A DNA stretch of 64,000 nucleotides, taken from positions 124,001 through 188,000 of the forward strand of contig CAVOKN010000011.1 in assembly GCA_963696505.1 (NCBI GenBank), read 5' to 3'. The position numbers and the translations under genes are program-made. Shown one piece after another: positions 53,763 to 62,248 of this stretch; the stretch's first letter is position 1; every line of letters starts with the position of its first letter. The notes under the pieces are model-generated. The model was given only the letters and a program-made list of their open reading frames with translations, was not told the origin of the DNA and searched no databases. This DNA comes from CAVOKN01 sp963696505 (lineage in GTDB: Bacteria; Pseudomonadota; Gammaproteobacteria; Burkholderiales; Rhodocyclaceae).

Positions 53763-54893
53763 TCAGGCGGCTTGAGGCGCGAGGTTGTCAACGCCCATTT
53801 CGGCCAGCGCGTCGCGGATCGCCGCCACTGCCGCCGCCATCGTGAGGTGATCGATGGCACCGATGCAGCCGACGCGGAAGGTTTCGATGCGGGTGAGCTT
53901 GCCGGGGTAGAGGATGAAGCCGCGCTCGCGCACCCGCGTGTAAAGCTCGGGAAAGCGGTAGGCAGGGTCGCGCGGCGCGTGGAAGGTGAGGATGATGGGC
54001 GCGCGCAGTTCCGGCGGCAGGAAGCTCGCGATGCCCATCTCGGCCATGCCCTCGACCAGTTCGGCGCAGTTGCGACGGTAGCGGGCGAGTCGCGCCGGCT
54101 GGCCGCCTTCCTCGATGAACTGGTTTACGGCCGCGCGCAGCGCCGCCACCACGTGGGTGGGCGGCGTGAAGCGCCATTGCGTCGTGCGCTGCACGTACTG
54201 CCACTGGTCGGCGAGGTCCATCGCCAGCGAATGGCAGTTGCCGGCGGACGCTTCCAATGCGTCGCGCCGCACGATGACGAAGCCCATCCCCGGAACGCCT
54301 TCCAGGCACTTGCCCGAAGCGGCCACCAGCGCCTCGAAGGGCATGCTGCGGGCATCGATGTCGAGGGCGCCGAAGGAGCTCATGGCGTCCACGATCAGCC
54401 GTCGCCCCTGGCGCGCCACCGCCGCGGCGATCTCGGGTAGCGGATTCAGCATGCCGGTGCCGGTCTCGCAATGCACCTGGGCGACGTGGGAGATGGCGGG
54501 GTCGCCGGCCAGCGCCGCCTCGATGACGCCGGGATCGGCAGCGCGGTCCTCGCCGAAGGGCAGCACCACCGCCGTGCGCTTGAGGTAACCAAGGATGCGC
54601 ACGATGCGCTGGCAATAGGCGCCGTTGTCCGGCACCAGGATCTTGGCGCCTCGCGGCACCAGCGTTCCCAGTGCCGCCTCCACCGCGAAGGTGCCGCTGC
54701 CCTGGAGAGGGACGCAGACGTGATGCTCGGTCGCGTGGACGATGGCCGGCAGGTCGCGGCACAGGCTGGCGGTGATCGCGTTGAATGCGCCGTCCCAGGA
54801 ACCCCAGTCGCGCAGCATCGCTTCGCGCGTGCGGCGCGAGGTGGTGAGGGGGCCGGGGGTGAGCAGGATCGGGTCGGGCGTTTCGTTCGTCAT
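53763..54893 (-). CDS. phnW: 2-aminoethylphosphonate:pyruvate aminotransferase
   Basis: 376 residues from ATG at 54893. Class V PLP fold: LLTPGPLTTS, LQGSGTFAVEAALGTL, VDAMSSFGALDID and the PLP Lys in ASGKCLEGVPGMGFV. PhnW converts 2-aminoethylphosphonate and pyruvate to phosphonoacetaldehyde and alanine. phnY and phnA in the same island make the complete route to acetate and phosphate. Confidence in PhnW over a general AGAT enzyme comes from the context. Confidence 0.92.
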   Translation of the reverse strand: MTNETPDPILLTPGPLTTSRRTREAMLRDWGSWDGAFNAITASLCRDLPAIVHATEHHVCVPLQGSGTFAVEAALGTLVPRGAKILVPDNGAYCQRIVRILGYLKRTAVVLPFGEDRAADPGVIEAALAGDPAISHVAQVHCETGTGMLNPLPEIAAAVARQGRRLIVDAMSSFGALDIDARSMPFEALVAASGKCLEGVPGMGFVIVRRDALEASAGNCHSLAMDLADQWQYVQRTTQWRFTPPTHVVAALRAAVNQFIEEGGQPARLARYRRNCAELVEGMAEMGIASFLPPELRAPIILTFHAPRDPAYRFPELYTRVRERGFILYPGKLTRIETFRVGCIGAIDHLTMAAAVAAIRDALAEMGVDNLAPQAA

Positions 54894-54919
54894 GAATGGT
54901 GGAAAGACGCTTGGTTTGC

Positions 54920-54973
54920 GTAGGTTGCGCCGTGCGCACCATGATGTGGCCCGGTGCGCACGGCGCACCCTAC
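54920..54973. repeat. REP-like palindrome between the dehydrogenase and phnW
   Basis: GTAGGTTGCGCCGTGCGCAC faces GTGCGCACGGCGCACCCTAC, nearly perfect over 21 bases with a 12-base loop. It belongs to the same family as 14187-14238 and 37264-37284. Its right end touches the stop codon of the dehydrogenase gene. Confidence 0.75.
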
Positions 54974-56064
54974 GGAATCACGGCGGCCCGAAGGACATGA
55001 CACGCCGCCGCGTCGGCGAAGGCGCGGTCGATCTCCTCCAGCCGGTAGCGGCCGTCCACCAGTTCGGCGAAGGGAAAGCGGCTGCGCTGGGCGAGCACGA
55101 AGTCCAGAGCCTGGATCAGGTGGCGCGGGTGGTAGTTGTGCACGCCGGTCAGGGTGAGGCAGCGGCGCAGCAAGAGATTGAAGTCCAGGGTCGCCTCGGC
55201 GCCGGGCGTCACCACCCCGCCCAGCGCGTAGCGGCCGCCGCTGCGCAGCATCGCCGCGCCAGTGGGAACGACCTTCGCATCGCCGCAGACCTCGATGACG
55301 GCGTCCGCTCCGTCGGGCCGGCAGGCTCCCCGCACCTGGGCGACGAGCTCTGCGGCGGGCAGCGCGGCGTCGAGGGTGAGGTCGCAGCCGAAGCGGGCCG
55401 CCAGATTGCGCCTCGCCGGCACCGGATCGATGCCGATCACCCGTCGCGCGCCCCGCGCCTTGGCCAGCGCCGCGCCGTATAGGCCCAGGAGCCCCAGGCC
55501 CTGGATCACCACCGTGTCGCCGAGGCTGACTTTCGCCGCCTCGGTTACCGCCACCATGGTCGCCACGCCGCAGTTGAGCGGCGCCGCCTCCTCGTCGGCG
55601 AGGTCGTCCGGGAGGAGCAGCAGGCCCGTACCGGGCTGTACGTAGCAGTGGTCCGCGAAGCCGCCGATGAGGTGGGGCGGACGCTCCGCCGACTCGTGCC
55701 CGTACTTCTCCACGCCCGGGCACTTCTGGGGAAGGTCCAGCACGTCGCGCTGGTAGCAGGGGCCGTGGTGGAAGTACTCGGTCCAGGTGATGCGGCTGCC
55801 GACGCGGATGGCATCGCCGCGCAGGTCGCTCGTGACGCCCGCGCCCAGTTCGACGACGCGGCCCACGATCTCGTGGCCCAGCAGCCCCGGCAGCGGTGTC
55901 GGCCGCCGGCCCTGGTAGGAATGGATGTCGGAGCGGCAGATGGTGGCCATCGCCACCCGCACCAGCACTTCGCCGGGGGCGGCGGGGCGCAGCGGATAAC
56001 TGCGGATGGCGAAGGGCGCGTTGGGGGCGTCGAAGATCGCGGCGCGGCCGTGGCGCTCGCTCAT
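54970..56064 (-). CDS. zinc-type alcohol dehydrogenase of the phosphonate operon
   Basis: 364 residues of the MDR family. Catalytic zinc Cys in TICRSDIHS and GHEIVGRV are present, and the NAD site reads VIQGLGLLGLYGAALAKARGA. The structural-zinc four-Cys lobe is not conserved: only Cys in HHGPCYQRD and PQKCPG remain in that region. It matches the group proposed as phosphonate-catabolism-associated alcohol dehydrogenases. It may oxidise a hydroxyphosphonate such as 2-hydroxyethylphosphonate. The start overlaps the phnA stop. Confidence 0.88.
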   Translation of the reverse strand: MSERHGRAAIFDAPNAPFAIRSYPLRPAAPGEVLVRVAMATICRSDIHSYQGRRPTPLPGLLGHEIVGRVVELGAGVTSDLRGDAIRVGSRITWTEYFHHGPCYQRDVLDLPQKCPGVEKYGHESAERPPHLIGGFADHCYVQPGTGLLLLPDDLADEEAAPLNCGVATMVAVTEAAKVSLGDTVVIQGLGLLGLYGAALAKARGARRVIGIDPVPARRNLAARFGCDLTLDAALPAAELVAQVRGACRPDGADAVIEVCGDAKVVPTGAAMLRSGGRYALGGVVTPGAEATLDFNLLLRRCLTLTGVHNYHPRHLIQALDFVLAQRSRFPFAELVDGRYRLEEIDRAFADAAACHVLRAAVIP

Positions 56065-57323
56065 TTCGCGGTTCCGTTCTCAGTTCCGTTGATGGCGTAG
56101 TCGAAGATGTGGTGGCTCTTGAGGCCGCCGCGGGCGGCGCGCTGCCGAAAGTCAGCCTTCAGCGGACGGTTCAGCACGAAGGGCACCTTGGCTTCGGTGA
56201 TCGCGCCGTGGGTGCGCAGGCGGTGGCCGGCCAGGCCCGACAGGTCGTGGTCTGCCCGGGCCGCGCCGACGCAGGTGCCGGCATCGCCGACCACCACCAC
56301 GTCGCCCTCCCGGTCGCGGGGCAGGTCGAACTCGGCGGCAGCGTCGGCGCCGCCCATGACGAGCGCGATTCCCGGCTGGCGGCGGGCGATGTCGATGACC
56401 TTTTCGGGGTCGGCGCCGTCACTGCACCACACGCGGACGAAGCCGCCCAGCGCGCCGTGGTGGGCGACGAAGGCGTCGGTGATGGGGCAGACGACGCGGG
56501 TGCGGCCGGCGCCCAGTTCGCGGTCGAGGATGTCCTGCAGCCACACCACCCGGGGCGAGCCGTCGGGCAGCGACTTGTCGTTCATGCCGTGGTCGGCGGT
56601 GAGCGCCACCACGGCGCCGAGTTCGTCGAGGCGCTGGAAGCAGTCGTCCAGCGCGGCATAGAAGGCGTCGGCGTCGGCCTCGCCGGGGGCGTGCTTGTGC
56701 TGTATCCAGTCGGAGAGCGACAGGTAGGCAATGCGCGGCCGGCGCGTCTGCATCAGCCGGATTCCCGCCTCCAGCACGAACAGCGACAGCTCCGGCGAGT
56801 ACATGTCCGGCAGCGGCATGCCGACGAGATCAAGCACGTTCTCGATGCCGTTTTCCGCCGGCGTGCAGCGGTCGGCCTTCTCGGAGGAGAAGGCGGTGCT
56901 GCCGCCGGACAGGTCCATGCCCTTGGCGAGCTGGCGGCGCAGCTTGTCCTTGGCGGTGATGGCGAGCACCGGCACGCCGGTGCGGGAGAACTCCGCCAGC
57001 ACTGTCGAGGAGCGCAGCAGTTCGGGGCCGGTCATCGGCACCGCCTCGCCGCTGGCGCGGTCGAGGTAGAAGTTGCCCGAGATGCCATGCACCGAGGCCG
57101 GGGCGCCGGTGACGATGGACATGTTGTTGGGGCAGGTAAAACTCGGCACGGTGCCGTCTGCCACCGCGGCGAACCCATCGCGCATGAAGCGCGCCACCGT
57201 GGGCAGGATGCCGTCGGCCAAGCCGCGCTCGAAGTAGGCGGGGTCGCCGCCGTCGATGCAGACAACCACCACGGGCTCCTCGGGCAGGCGGTAGTCGGTG
57301 CCGTTCAGGGATATCTTTGTCAT
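56061..57323 (-). CDS. phnA: phosphonoacetate hydrolase
   Basis: 420 residues of the alkaline phosphatase superfamily. The nucleophile Thr63 is in SFTCPNN and Asp24 in CIDGGD, the same 39-residue spacing as Asp29/Thr68 in S. meliloti PhnA. The further metal ligands are the Asp/His in SLSDWIQHKH and in TADHGMN, and a final His in LRTHGAI. It cleaves phosphonoacetate to acetate and phosphate. Overlaps the alcohol dehydrogenase gene by ATGA. This is the carbon-phosphorus hydrolase, not the unrelated E. coli gene of that name. Confidence 0.95.
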   Translation of the reverse strand: MTKISLNGTDYRLPEEPVVVVCIDGGDPAYFERGLADGILPTVARFMRDGFAAVADGTVPSFTCPNNMSIVTGAPASVHGISGNFYLDRASGEAVPMTGPELLRSSTVLAEFSRTGVPVLAITAKDKLRRQLAKGMDLSGGSTAFSSEKADRCTPAENGIENVLDLVGMPLPDMYSPELSLFVLEAGIRLMQTRRPRIAYLSLSDWIQHKHAPGEADADAFYAALDDCFQRLDELGAVVALTADHGMNDKSLPDGSPRVVWLQDILDRELGAGRTRVVCPITDAFVAHHGALGGFVRVWCSDGADPEKVIDIARRQPGIALVMGGADAAAEFDLPRDREGDVVVVGDAGTCVGAARADHDLSGLAGHRLRTHGAITEAKVPFVLNRPLKADFRQRAARGGLKSHHIFDYAINGTENGTAK

Positions 57324-57400
57324 GAGTCTCTCACTCTCTCACCCTCGCGTGGGAGAGGGCGGGGTCGGGGCGTCGGGCGTTCGCCTCCCGGGCGCGAATC

Positions 57401-58198
57401 TCATATCGCCCACTGCCGTATGCGGGCGGAGACCAGGTCGATCAGCGTCACCGCGACGATGATGATGAGCAGCACCGCAGCCGTCTCGGCGTAGTCGAAG
57501 CCGCGTATCACCTCGTGCAGGATCACGCCGATGCCACCCGCGCCCACCATGCCCACCACCGAGGCGGAGCGCACGTTGGACTCGAAGCGGTACAGCGAGT
57601 AAGAGATCCACAGCGGCAGCACCTGGGGAATGACGCCATAGACCACCTCGTCGATGGCCCGGGCGCCGGTGGCGCGCACCCCTTCCACCGGGCGCGGGTC
57701 GATCGCCTCCACCGCCTCCGCGAACAGCTTGGCCAGGATGCCGGTGGTATGGACCCACAGCGCCAGCACGCCGGCGAAGGGGCCCAGCCCGACGGCAACG
57801 ATGAACAGCATGGCGAACACCATCTCGTTGATGGCGCGGCAGGCGTCCATCAGCCGGCGCACCGGCTGGTAAACCCAGCTCGGCACGATGTTCTGGGCCG
57901 ACAGCAGGCCGAAAGGCACGGCGCAGACCACCGCCAGCACCGTGCCCCATACCGCGATGTGGATCGTGATCACCATCTCGTGCAGGTAGATGCGCCACTC
58001 GCGGAAGTTGGGCGGGAAGAAATCCTGGGCCAGCGTGACCATGTTGCCCGAGTCGCGGATCAGATCCATGGGGCGCATCTCGGCGCCGTTCCACGACCAG
58101 CCGAGCAGCATCAGCGCGACGCCCCAGGCCAGGTAGCTGCCCAGCCCGGGGCGCGGCGGCGCGAGGGGAACATCGCGGATCGCAGGTTTGGCGGTCAT
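57401..58198 (-). CDS. phnE: phosphonate ABC transporter permease
   Basis: 265 residues with six hydrophobic helices. INEMVFAMLFIVAVGLGPFAGVLAL lies in the central core and a GVIPQVLPLWISYSLYRFE-type EAA loop follows (quoted in part). PhnE forms the channel for the phosphonate importer. Located between phnD and phnA on the same strand. Confidence 0.93.
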   Translation of the reverse strand: MTAKPAIRDVPLAPPRPGLGSYLAWGVALMLLGWSWNGAEMRPMDLIRDSGNMVTLAQDFFPPNFREWRIYLHEMVITIHIAVWGTVLAVVCAVPFGLLSAQNIVPSWVYQPVRRLMDACRAINEMVFAMLFIVAVGLGPFAGVLALWVHTTGILAKLFAEAVEAIDPRPVEGVRATGARAIDEVVYGVIPQVLPLWISYSLYRFESNVRSASVVGMVGAGGIGVILHEVIRGFDYAETAAVLLIIIVAVTLIDLVSARIRQWAI

Positions 58199-58286
58199 GC
58201 CTTGGGGATGGAAAAGTCAGTCCGTAAAGAGCGGTGCGATGCCACCCTCACCCTCCCCCGCGCGCGCGGGAGGGATTGCAACCGGA

Positions 58287-59279
58287 TCACTTGGTCGTCT
58301 GTGCGACGTCGCTCTTCATCTGCTTCGCCAGTTCGGCGAGCTTGGCGTCGATCTCGGCGAGCACGGGTTTCTTCTCGGCCTCGCTCATGTTGGCGTCGTT
58401 CTCGATCTTGCGGCGGTCCTTGAACAGTTCGAGCTGGCGTATGGGCAGCAGTTGCGCGTCGCTGGAATCCTTGAAGCCCGCCAGACGGTACATGTTCTTG
58501 AGGATTTCCTTCTCCCGCGCGTCCTTGCCGTAGGACACGACGAATTCCTTGATCTTCTTCTTCGCCGCTTCGGGCAGGTCCTTGCGCCACACCAGCGGAT
58601 CGCGGGGGATCAGGGGCGAGGTCCACAACACGCGCACCTGATCGTATTTCGCCGGATCGCTCTCCTTGATCTTGTTGAGTTGCTCGCTGTTGTTGGTGGC
58701 GACATCGACCTGCTTGTTGAGCACCGCCAGCAGGTTGGCCTCGTGGTTCGAGGCGCGCATCACCTTGAAGTGGGTCTTGGGATCGAGGTTGTTGAGCGTG
58801 AACACGTAGTAGGTTGGGACCAACGTGCCGGAGGTGGACTGGGGGTCGCCGATGCCGAAAGTCAGGCTCTTGCCGTTCTTCAACACGTCGTCCAGCGTTT
58901 TCACTGCGCTGTCCTTGTGCGTGATGAGGTAGGAGTAGTAGCCCGGCGTACCGTCGAGATCGACGAACTGGGCGAAGACCTCGCCGTTGGCGCGGTCCAC
59001 GGCGTCGATGGCGGACTTGTTGCCGTACCAGGCGATGTGCACCTTGTTGAAGCGCTGCGCCTCGATGATGCCGGTGTAGTCGGTGGCGTAGAAGCCATTG
59101 ACCTTGAGGCCGGTGCGCTTGGACATGTCTTCGAGGAAGGGCTCCCACATCTGCTTTAGCGCCCCGGATTTCTCGGTGGCGATGATGCCGAAGTTGATTT
59201 CCTGGACCTGGACCTGGACCTGGGCTTGGGCGCCCAGCGCGAACCCTGCGGCCAGGATGGCTGCGAAGCGACGGATCAT
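58287..59279 (-). CDS. phnD: phosphonate-binding periplasmic protein
   Basis: 330 residues with a signal peptide (ends GAQAQ). A QVQVQVQ stretch from a short GTCCAG-type repeat follows cleavage. The fold signature is INFGIIATEKSGALKQMW, YGNKSAIDAV, FGIGDPQSTSG, then RASNHEANLLAV and a TSPLIPRDP loop. It binds phosphonates (2-aminoethylphosphonate in the known cases) for PhnE and PhnC. Confidence 0.93.
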   Translation of the reverse strand: MIRRFAAILAAGFALGAQAQVQVQVQEINFGIIATEKSGALKQMWEPFLEDMSKRTGLKVNGFYATDYTGIIEAQRFNKVHIAWYGNKSAIDAVDRANGEVFAQFVDLDGTPGYYSYLITHKDSAVKTLDDVLKNGKSLTFGIGDPQSTSGTLVPTYYVFTLNNLDPKTHFKVMRASNHEANLLAVLNKQVDVATNNSEQLNKIKESDPAKYDQVRVLWTSPLIPRDPLVWRKDLPEAAKKKIKEFVVSYGKDAREKEILKNMYRLAGFKDSSDAQLLPIRQLELFKDRRKIENDANMSEAEKKPVLAEIDAKLAELAKQMKSDVAQTTK

Positions 59280-59329
59280 GCTGTTCTCCTTGTCTCGATG
59301 AAAGCGTTGGTTGCGGACGGGGCGGAGCC

Positions 59330-60166
59330 TCAGGCGGCCAGCGGCAGCAGGCCCCGGGGCAGATCGGGTTCGGCGCCGGCGCCGGGGCCCTCGTCGTAGA
59401 GAGCGTCCACGTCGGCGCCGTAGAGCTGGCGCAGCAGTTCGGGAGTCAGCGCCGACGAAGCGCCGTCGTACACGAGGCGGCCCTGGTGCAGGGCGATGGT
59501 GCGCGGGCAGTACTTGAGCGCCATGTTGACCTGGTGCAGCGAGACCACCACGGTGAGATCCTGCTCGGCGTTCATGCGCGCCAGGATCTCCATGACATTG
59601 CGCGCCGACTCGGGATCTAGGGAGGCGATGGGTTCGTCGGCGAGCACGATGCGCGCGCCCTGCACCAGTGCGCGGGCCAGCGCCGCGCGCTGCTGCTGCC
59701 CACCGGACAGGGTGCTGGCGCGCTGCCAGGCAAACTGTTCCATGCCCACCGAGGCCAGCGCCTCCAGAGCCGCCTGCCGCTCCGCCACGGTGAATCGCAT
59801 CAGCACGCTGCGCCAGACCGGGATGCGGTGCAGCACGCCGGCAAGCACGTTGGCCATCACCGACAGCCGGCCCACCAGGTTGAACTGCTGGAACACGAAG
59901 CCGATCTGGCTGCGGATGCGGCGCACGTCGCGCACGATGCGTCCGTCCCGCTGCACCGGGCGGCCCAGCACCGCGATCTCGCCGCTGCCGCGGTCGCCGG
60001 CGATGAAGCCCGCGACATGGCGCAGCAGCGTCGACTTGCCCGAACCCGAGGCGCCGATCAGGGCGACCATCTCGCCCGCGGCGATGTCGATGCTCACGGC
60101 ATCGAGGGCACGGTTGCGGGCGAAGGTCTTGCGCAGGTCGCGGACCTGGATGGCGGGGGCATTCAC
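59330..60166 (-). CDS. phnC: phosphonate ABC transporter ATP-binding protein
   Basis: About 278 residues from GTG at 60166, giving MNAPAIQVRDLRKTF; ATG at 60208 is the other candidate but would lie upstream of the predicted transcription start. Walker A GASGSGKST, signature LSGGQQQRAAL and Walker B IVLADEP are intact. It powers phosphonate import. It is the first gene of the minus-strand operon, behind a PHO-box-like site. Confidence 0.92.
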   Translation of the reverse strand: MNAPAIQVRDLRKTFARNRALDAVSIDIAAGEMVALIGASGSGKSTLLRHVAGFIAGDRGSGEIAVLGRPVQRDGRIVRDVRRIRSQIGFVFQQFNLVGRLSVMANVLAGVLHRIPVWRSVLMRFTVAERQAALEALASVGMEQFAWQRASTLSGGQQQRAALARALVQGARIVLADEPIASLDPESARNVMEILARMNAEQDLTVVVSLHQVNMALKYCPRTIALHQGRLVYDGASSALTPELLRQLYGADVDALYDEGPGAGAEPDLPRGLLPLAA

Positions 60167-60222
60167 GGGTCGGGACGGCGGCTGCAACGGGTTTGCAATA
60201 TCCGCCATCCTAGAATTCGCCC

Positions 60223-60240
60223 ATTGCAGAAAATTGACAG
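60223..60240 (-). promoter_or_regulatory. phnC: PHO-box-like site upstream of phnC
   Basis: On the minus strand CTGTCAATTTTCTGCAAT matches the CTGTCAT-N4-CTGTCAT pattern at 11 of 14 positions. TAGGAT follows after ten bases (60212-60207) and can serve as -10. This places phnC and the genes after it under likely PhoB control. Confidence 0.55.
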
Positions 60241-60260
60241 GCGAGAGAAAGGGGGGCGCG

Positions 60261-60818
60261 ATGGAAGCGGTGCAGGCGCTGCGCGAGCTGTTCGAGGACA
60301 AGGGCGCGATGCGCTACGGCGAGGCGGTGAACCAGACCGAGCATGCGCTGCAGGGCGCGGCGGCGGCCGAAGCCGAGGGCGCGACGGCGGCGCTGGTGCT
60401 CGCCACGCTGCTGCACGACGTGGGCCACATGCTGCACCGGGACGCCGGAACGGCCTATGTCCAAGGCATCGACGACCGCCACGAGGTCATCGGCGCCCGC
60501 TGGCTGGCCCGCTGGTTCGGGCCGGAAGCGAGCGAGCCGGTGAGGCTGCATGTCGCCGCCAAGCGCTACCTGTGCCACGCCGAGCCGGGCTACCTCGAAG
60601 CCCTGACGCCGGTTTCGCGGCGCACCCTCGAACTCCAGGGCGGTCCCATGAGCGCCGACGAGGCGGCACGCTTCATCGCGCTGCCGCATGCGCCGGAGGC
60701 GGCGCGCCTGCGCCGCTACGACGAGGCGGCGAAGGTGGCGGGGGCCGCGACTCCCGACCTGGAACATTTCCTGAGCCGGGTCGGGCAATGCCCCACGCAT
60801 CCGGGGGCGCCGCGATGA
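60261..60818 (+). CDS. HD-domain mixed-valent diiron oxygenase-like protein of phosphonate operons
   Basis: 185 residues. Diiron ligands: His28, His52-Asp53, His74, His97 and Asp154, at nearly the same spacing as PhnZ (His34, His58, Asp59, His80, His104, Asp161). Tyr19 and Glu21 precede the first His, close to the Tyr/Glu pair that contacts substrate in PhnZ. PhnZ oxidises (R)-1-hydroxy-2-aminoethylphosphonate to glycine and phosphate; TmpB acts on its trimethylammonio analogue. It is divergent from phnC and overlaps phnY. No 2-oxoglutarate hydroxylase partner is present. Confidence 0.85.
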   Translation: MEAVQALRELFEDKGAMRYGEAVNQTEHALQGAAAAEAEGATAALVLATLLHDVGHMLHRDAGTAYVQGIDDRHEVIGARWLARWFGPEASEPVRLHVAAKRYLCHAEPGYLEALTPVSRRTLELQGGPMSADEAARFIALPHAPEAARLRRYDEAAKVAGAATPDLEHFLSRVGQCPTHPGAPR

Positions 60819-62248
60819 GCGGCCCGGACTTCCGCCGCGATGCGATGCGCATCGCCGGCGAACGCGTCGAGCGCCCGCGTGTCATCGAAGTGCTGAACCC
60901 TTACTCCGGCGCCTGCGTCGGCAGCGTGCCCATGGCCCTGGTGGAAGACGTGCGCCGTGCCTACGAGGTCGCGCGCGCTTACCCGCCGGCGCTCACCCGC
61001 CACGAGCGCTCCGTCATCCTGCGCCGCGCCGCCGACATCGTGCGCCGCCGCGCCGACGAGATCAGCGCGCTCATCACCGCCGAGTCGGGGCTGTGCGCCA
61101 AGGACAGCCGCTACGAGACGGGCCGGGTGTACGACGTGCTGGAGTTCGGCGCCCAGCTCGCCCTCGTCGATGACGGGCAGATATTCTCCTGCGACATCAC
61201 CCCCCACGGCCGGCGGCGCAAGGTCTACACCCTGCGCGAGCCCCTTGCCGGCGTCATCTGCGCCATCACGCCCTTCAACCATCCGATGAACCAGGTGGCG
61301 CACAAGGTGGTGCCGAGCGTCGCGACCAACAACCGCATGATCCTGAAACCCTCGGAGAAGGTGCCCCTGTCGGCGTTGCTGTTCGCCGACATCCTCTACG
61401 AGGCGGGGCTGCCGCCGCCCATGCTGCAGGTGGTCACCGGCGATCCGGCGGAGATCGCCGGCGAGCTGCTCACCCATCCCGACTGCGAGCTGATCAGCTT
61501 CACCGGCGGCGTGGCGGTGGGCAAGGCGATCGCCGAGCGCGCCGGCTACAAGCGCACGGTGCTGGAGTTGGGCGGGAACGATCCGCTGATCGTGCTGGAG
61601 GATGCGGACCTCGACGAGGCCTCGACGCTGGCGGTGCAGGGCTCGTACAAGAACTCCGGCCAGCGCTGCACCGCCATCAAGCGCATGCTGGTGCAGGACA
61701 CGGTGGCGGAGCGCTTCGTCGAACTGCTGGTGGAGAAGACCCGCGCCTGGCGCCACGGCGATCCCGCCGACCCGGCGATGGACATGGGCACGGTGATCGA
61801 CGAGGCGGCGGCGCGGCTGATCGAGGGCCGGGTCGATGCCGCCATCGCCGGCGGCGCCCGGCTGCTTGCTGGGCACGAGCGCAGCGGCGCGCTGTACGCG
61901 CCGACGGTGCTGGACCGCGTCGACCCGGCGATGGAAGTGGTGATGCAGGAAACCTTCGGCCCGGTGTCGCCGGTGATCCGTTTCGGTACCGTGGACGAGG
62001 CCATCGCCATCGCCAACGGCACCGCCTACGGCCTGTCGTCGGCGGTGTGCACCAACCGTCTCGATCTCGTCACCCGCTTCGTCACCGAGCTGCGGGTGGG
62101 CTCGGTGAACGTGCGCGAAGTCCCGGGCTACCGGCTGGAGGTGACGCCCTTCGGCGGCGTCAAGGACTCGGGCCAGGGCTACAAGGAAGGCGTGCAGGAA
62201 GCGATGAAGGGCTTCACTCACCTCAAGACCTACTCCCTGCCCTGGTGA
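60815..62248 (+). CDS. phnY: phosphonoacetaldehyde dehydrogenase
   Basis: 477 residues of the aldehyde dehydrogenase superfamily, with ITPFNHPMNQVAHK, LELGGNDPLIVL and the catalytic Cys in NSGQRCTAIKR. It oxidises phosphonoacetaldehyde to phosphonoacetate with NAD+, the step between PhnW and PhnA. Both flanking contexts (HD protein overlap, phnA and phnW present) support this specific role. The name PhnY is also used for an unrelated dioxygenase; the dehydrogenase is meant here. Confidence 0.93.
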   Translation: MSGPDFRRDAMRIAGERVERPRVIEVLNPYSGACVGSVPMALVEDVRRAYEVARAYPPALTRHERSVILRRAADIVRRRADEISALITAESGLCAKDSRYETGRVYDVLEFGAQLALVDDGQIFSCDITPHGRRRKVYTLREPLAGVICAITPFNHPMNQVAHKVVPSVATNNRMILKPSEKVPLSALLFADILYEAGLPPPMLQVVTGDPAEIAGELLTHPDCELISFTGGVAVGKAIAERAGYKRTVLELGGNDPLIVLEDADLDEASTLAVQGSYKNSGQRCTAIKRMLVQDTVAERFVELLVEKTRAWRHGDPADPAMDMGTVIDEAAARLIEGRVDAAIAGGARLLAGHERSGALYAPTVLDRVDPAMEVVMQETFGPVSPVIRFGTVDEAIAIANGTAYGLSSAVCTNRLDLVTRFVTELRVGSVNVREVPGYRLEVTPFGGVKDSGQGYKEGVQEAMKGFTHLKTYSLPW

